Positions 61,384 to 64,000 of a stretch of 64,000 nt of DNA are shown in pieces. The position numbers and the translations under genes were made by a program. Source of the DNA: [Leptolyngbya] sp. JSC-1. Lineage in GTDB: Bacteria > Cyanobacteriota > Cyanobacteriia > Elainellales > Elainellaceae. Each line of letters opens with the position of its first letter. Position 1 is the first letter of the stretch. The stretch is from the NCBI GenBank assembly GCA_000733415.1, contig KL662191.1, positions 510,415 through 574,414 of the forward strand, read 5' to 3'. The notes under the pieces are model-generated. The model had not been told where the DNA came from, did not search any database, and saw nothing but the letters and a program-made list of their open reading frames with translations.

Positions 61384-61465
61384 TAGGGCAAGAATCAAAT
61401 CTTACTCAGGTGCGGTAAATGCCTAACCCAGAGACGACTTAACTCTTGCCCTATTCTGCTTTTTC
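61384..61465 (+). ncRNA. Candidate structured RNA or bidirectional hairpin
   Basis: A perfect 10-bp inverted repeat TAGGGCAAGA (61384-61393) and TCTTGCCCTA (61444-61453) encloses 50 nt with a smaller hairpin (GGT..GGTAAATGCC..ACC). TTCTGCTTTTT follows, so on the plus strand it looks like a short terminated transcript. No known RNA family recognised. It lies between petE's 3' end and the 112-residue gene. Confidence 0.3.
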
Positions 61466-61501
61466 GTGTTTTTGAGACCAGTTTGCTACCACACGGCGTT
61501 C

Positions 61502-61520
61502 AAACTCTAGATTAGAGTTT
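61502..61520 (-). terminator. Inverted repeat downstream of petE
   Basis: AAACTCTA-gat-TAGAGTTT forms a perfect 8-bp stem 22 nt past the petE stop. There is no T-run after it on the minus strand, so it is only a possible terminator or RNA-stabilising hairpin. Confidence 0.35.
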
Positions 61521-61542
61521 CTACAGCAAAATTATTGAACAA

Positions 61543-61923
61543 CTATTGGACAACAACTTTGCCGGCCATGCCTGCTCCCCGGTGAGGAGAACAGTAGTAG
61601 CTGTAGGTTCCAGGCGCATCGAAGGTGACTTCGTAGGATTCACCCGGCGAGAACATCAGCTGATCGTGAGACTTATTAGCCGCATCCCCTTCAAACACGA
61701 TGTTGTGGGGAGGGAGTTTGTTATTGACCCACTTAACAGTGTCGCCCGCTTTGATCGTTACAGTCGAAGGCTCGAAGGCCAACATACCGCTGTCAGCACC
61801 CATTTTGACGGTAACGGTATCAGCAGCAGCAGGAGAAACTGCCATGAAAAAGCTGCCAATCACCAATACAACCGCACACAGGGCGAGACTTAAACTCCGC
61901 GAGACAGAAGAAATCAGTTTCAT
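61543..61923 (-). CDS. petE: Plastocyanin
   Basis: 126 residues. Signal peptide to ...VSPAAA, then a mature copper protein of ~92 residues starting ADTVTVKMG. Blue-copper ligands are all present: His in LPPHNIVFE, and Cys, His and Met in YYCSPHRGAGMAG. Plastocyanin carries electrons from cytochrome b6f to photosystem I in the thylakoid lumen and is usually copper-regulated with petJ as alternative. ATG 61923 has a GAGG site upstream. It follows psbV and psbV2 on the same strand, a position often occupied by petJ (cytochrome c6) in other cyanobacteria. Confidence 0.97.
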   Translation of the reverse strand: MKLISSVSRSLSLALCAVVLVIGSFFMAVSPAAADTVTVKMGADSGMLAFEPSTVTIKAGDTVKWVNNKLPPHNIVFEGDAANKSHDQLMFSPGESYEVTFDAPGTYSYYCSPHRGAGMAGKVVVQ

Positions 61924-62007
61924 GAAATACCTCGGAGATTTAAGTTAAATTCATTCTCACTGAAAATTTTATCTTGAATGCTACCCTTTACCATCCTGAC
62001 TACCCCT

Positions 62008-62526
62008 TCAAAAGGTAGTATTTCCCCAACCGGGCGCTTTTTGAGCTGAGCGCAAAATGAATGCAGAGACATTCTCGGCGTCTTCCTGCGACAGCCAACT
62101 TTCTGGCACCTGACGGCAAGCATAGGTTTCTTCGCTACCGTCGTAGGTCATGGGCTGCCTTAAGAAGGTGACCAAGTTCAAAACCATATCGCGAGGAGGG
62201 GTAGCCCCGCGCAGTGCCTCTAGCGACAGGGGCACCGTTGGATTGGGCAAGGTTGCGCCTCCAACATGACAATTCTTGCAATTGTCCTCAAAGAATCGCT
62301 TCCCGGTTGACAAATCTGCTGCCGAAAAGACGCGAGTTTGACCCTCAGCATTCATTACCAGCGACACAGGTTCTTGCACATCCAAATAGCGGCGGACATA
62401 GGGATCAACATTATTTGCCTTACTACTTGCCCAACTTGGCGATCCGAAGCCGAACAAGCCGCAGCCAACAAATAACAGAAATGCTGCAAAACGCAGACAA
62501 ACATTACGCCCAGGCAAAAATGGCAT
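62008..62526 (-). CDS. psbV2: Cytochrome c-550-like protein PsbV2
   Basis: 172 residues. Signal peptide to ...SPSWAS, then a c-type cytochrome with haem motif CKNCH (Cys83, Cys86, His87) and the PsbV-like architecture (SLVMNAEGQTRVFSAADL, VTFLRQPMTYDG, SAFILRSA). The second axial His of PsbV is missing; Cys137 lies 50 residues after His87. The PsbV2 of Thermosynechococcus was reported with His/Cys ligation at the same 50-residue spacing (from memory His51/Cys101). That predicts an unusual His-Cys low-spin haem with very low potential. Function is unresolved; it can partly replace PsbV in some strains. It is 84 nt from petE and 159 nt from psbV, all on one strand. Confidence 0.92.
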   Translation of the reverse strand: MPFLPGRNVCLRFAAFLLFVGCGLFGFGSPSWASSKANNVDPYVRRYLDVQEPVSLVMNAEGQTRVFSAADLSTGKRFFEDNCKNCHVGGATLPNPTVPLSLEALRGATPPRDMVLNLVTFLRQPMTYDGSEETYACRQVPESWLSQEDAENVSAFILRSAQKAPGWGNTTF

Positions 62527-62685
62527 GGCAGGGCAACAACCTATTTCTAACTTCGATGTTCAACCTAATGATGTTTAACTTGTTCTAAGCTAGAGCAGCA
62601 CAGCAATCTTAATGTCAGAATGCCATGCTGCAATGACTATCTTAATTACCGAAAACCCGTCCAGATTTTCAGCAATAGATTGGGC

Positions 62686-63177
62686 TTAGTAATAGATCTT
62701 GCCGCCGCCCCATTTCACACCAACCACCTTCGGTTGCAGCAGAATGTGCCCCGCAATCGCAACAAGGTCATCCTCAGTCAGGTTACGCATCTTGGGGAAA
62801 ATGTCCGTGCTTTGGGTACTGGGATGCAGTTCTGCAATCGAATCAGCACCGTCGAACGTAGTGGGATTGTGCATGTAATCGACTAGCGCTTCCAAGTTGT
62901 CGCGTCGCGGAGTCGCTAACGCTAGTGTCTCTGGATCGAGACCAACGTTGGGGTCCGTTTTGGTGATGCCACCCACATGGCACTGCCCACAGGCATAGTT
63001 GAACAGACGCTTACCTTCAGACACTTGGGCCAAGCTAAGCGTAACCGTTTCTCCTTGTTCATTCAGCGGCACAGTCCGGGTGGCTTCATCCAGTTCAGCA
63101 GCAACCGCTCCTCCAGCAAACATTTGAAACGCCAGAAATACGGTAAGCGCAACAAGCCAGATGCATTTCTTAAACAT
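62686..63177 (-). CDS. psbV: Cytochrome c-550, PSII extrinsic subunit
   Basis: 163 residues. Signal peptide to GGAVA, mature protein from AELDEATRTV. Haem motif CGQCH (Cys63, Cys66, His67) and second axial ligand His118 in AELHPS, equal to His41 and His92 of the mature family protein. C-terminal block MRNLTEDDLVAIAGHILLQPK and the terminal KIYY are standard. PsbV binds the lumenal face of photosystem II and stabilises the Mn cluster and its Ca/Cl needs. ATG 63177 preceded by AAGGAGAA. First gene of the psbV-psbV2-petE row. Confidence 0.98.
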   Translation of the reverse strand: MFKKCIWLVALTVFLAFQMFAGGAVAAELDEATRTVPLNEQGETVTLSLAQVSEGKRLFNYACGQCHVGGITKTDPNVGLDPETLALATPRRDNLEALVDYMHNPTTFDGADSIAELHPSTQSTDIFPKMRNLTEDDLVAIAGHILLQPKVVGVKWGGGKIYY

Positions 63178-63482
63178 GGTTCTCCTTGAAAGCGTCCTCA
63201 GTTATCGGAAGTTTTACATGAGTTCAACACAGCGATACCCAATCCGGCTGGCAGCAGGATGAAAGGGGAAAGATGAAGGATGAATAGGCTGATCGTAAAC
63301 TGTAGCCTTTGAGCAAACCTGAGGATGCTAAATGGTGCAGACTGGTTAAAACCGTTCCGGCACATCCTTCATGCTTACCTCGTCAACCTCTTGCCTGATT
63401 GAGATTGAGCTTACTCATTCAATATCATGCCACTGAATGGACCCTTTCCCAAACCAGGGTTTGTGATCCAGAAACTTCTTAG
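63178..63482. other. Intergenic region upstream of psbV
   Basis: 305 bp between yajQ's 3' end and psbV. No gene; holds the psbV promoter, not assigned. Confidence 0.4.
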
Positions 63483-63974
63483 CTAGCGATAGTTCGTGAA
63501 CTGCAAATCGACCGGATAGTCTTCCTGCTTCAACCGCTGAATTACGGCCTGTAACTCGTCCTTAGACTTGGCAGAGACCCGCACCGCATCGCCTTGAATC
63601 GACGCCTGCACTTTCTTAAACTCATCCCGGATCATTTTGGAGATTTGCTTGGCAATTTCGGCGCTGATGCCCTTGCGCAGCTTAATTTCTTGCCGCACCC
63701 GGTTGCCGCTGGCTGGTTCTACCTTACCGTAGTCAAAAATCTTGAGAGACAGGTTACGTTTAGCTGCTTTCGTCTGCAGAATGGTGTGGATGGCTTGCAG
63801 GGTAAAGTCACTGTCGGTGTTGACAGTGATGACATCGTCTCCCAGTTCTAGGGTCGTTTTAGTGTCTTTCAGATCATAACGAGTGCCAATTTCCCGCGTG
63901 GTTTGATCGATTGTATTCACCAACTCCTGCCGATCGAAGTCACTAACCACGTCAAATGAGTATGTAGAAGCCAT
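63483..63974 (-). CDS. YajQ-family nucleotide-binding protein
   Basis: 163 residues, full-length. Two ferredoxin-like halves with STYSFDVVSDFDRQELVNTID, LELGDDVITVNTDSDFTL, FDYGKVEPASGNRVRQEIKLRKGIS and KDELQAVIQRLKQEDYPVDLQFTNYR at the C-terminus, the signatures of YajQ/UPF0234. Members bind cyclic di-GMP in Xanthomonas and interact with regulators, and some bind nucleic acid or GTP; the role in cyanobacteria is not known. The window also holds an HD-GYP protein, so both may act in cyclic di-GMP signalling, which is inference. ATG 63974. Confidence 0.95.
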   Translation of the reverse strand: MASTYSFDVVSDFDRQELVNTIDQTTREIGTRYDLKDTKTTLELGDDVITVNTDSDFTLQAIHTILQTKAAKRNLSLKIFDYGKVEPASGNRVRQEIKLRKGISAEIAKQISKMIRDEFKKVQASIQGDAVRVSAKSKDELQAVIQRLKQEDYPVDLQFTNYR

Positions 63975-64000
63975 GTGTAAATCGGATGCAGCTAGATATC

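Noticed and set aside
1..64000. CRISPR array or complete prophage
   Set aside because: No regularly spaced direct repeats of 25-40 bp with unique spacers and no phage structural genes were seen; tandem repeats found are short and contiguous.

Overview
The window is chromosomal DNA from an oxygenic, probably filamentous, non-heterocystous cyanobacterium. Evidence seen: psbA (photosystem II D1), psbV and psbV2 (cytochrome c-550 family), petE (plastocyanin), a two-subunit gltB/gltD glutamate synthase, a group-2 sigma factor, cofH (deazaflavin/FO synthesis), a LabA-like NYN protein and many cyanobacterium-specific conserved hypotheticals. Base composition looks moderate. A Leptolyngbya-like affiliation is a guess only.

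Layout. 1-2.4 kb: an acidic 11-residue-repeat secreted protein, a frameshifted caspase-like protease and a DUF547 lipoprotein. 2.4-7.9 kb: a GT2/GT-C glycosyltransferase, recR with an unclear start, psbA with terminator and promoter, and a FetB-like permease. 8-14 kb: a B12-binding radical SAM protein, an IS200/IS605 remnant with a divergent small ribbon-helix-helix gene, a HerA-like ATPase and a sigma factor. 14.6-24.5 kb: a secreted hypothetical, a GNAT enzyme, a zinc-ribbon mini-protein, cofH, an FtsL-like protein plus FtsI, glmU with an HD-GYP response regulator, and a rhodanese. 25-36.7 kb: a LabA/metallophosphoesterase pair, tRNA-Ser, a DUF433 gene, a DivIVA-like gene overlapping coaD, an alpha/beta hydrolase, pentapeptide and DICT proteins, an RTX-like protein, a second radical SAM protein, DUF1830 and trmL. 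37.8-40.4 kb: a LysM/M23 envelope peptidase and a tRNA-Met.

40.4-46 kb is an accessory island in decay. It holds small paired hypotheticals, a ribbon-helix-helix protein, fragments of an HTH/VMAP-C-like protein, a SAV_2336-like/formylglycine-generating-enzyme (SUMF1) protein carrying frameshifts and nonsense codons, and an inverted fragment of an M23 peptidase. 46.3-53.1 kb is gltB, a broken DUF6883 gene with an intact DUF4926 partner, and gltD. 53.2-64 kb has a frameshifted Uma2 nuclease, a Tat-type FAD oxidoreductase with an internal Rieske centre, an ABC-2 exporter, a surface-adhesin-E-like protein, a thioredoxin/NHL protein, a rhomboid protease, and the electron-transfer cluster psbV-psbV2-petE followed by yajQ.

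How the genes work together: photosynthetic electron transfer (psbA, psbV, psbV2, petE) and nitrogen assimilation (gltBD) are the metabolic core. Septum and envelope genes (FtsL-like, FtsI, GlmU, DivIVA-like, M23) form another theme. The most unusual content is (i) the decayed conflict-type island, (ii) PsbV2 with a His/Cys-type haem ligand set in a psbV-psbV2-petE cluster, (iii) in-frame low-complexity inserts inside HerA and GltB, and (iv) repeated single-base lesions in homopolymer tracts, which are either real decay or assembly error. I did not find an intact, clearly undescribed multi-gene system.
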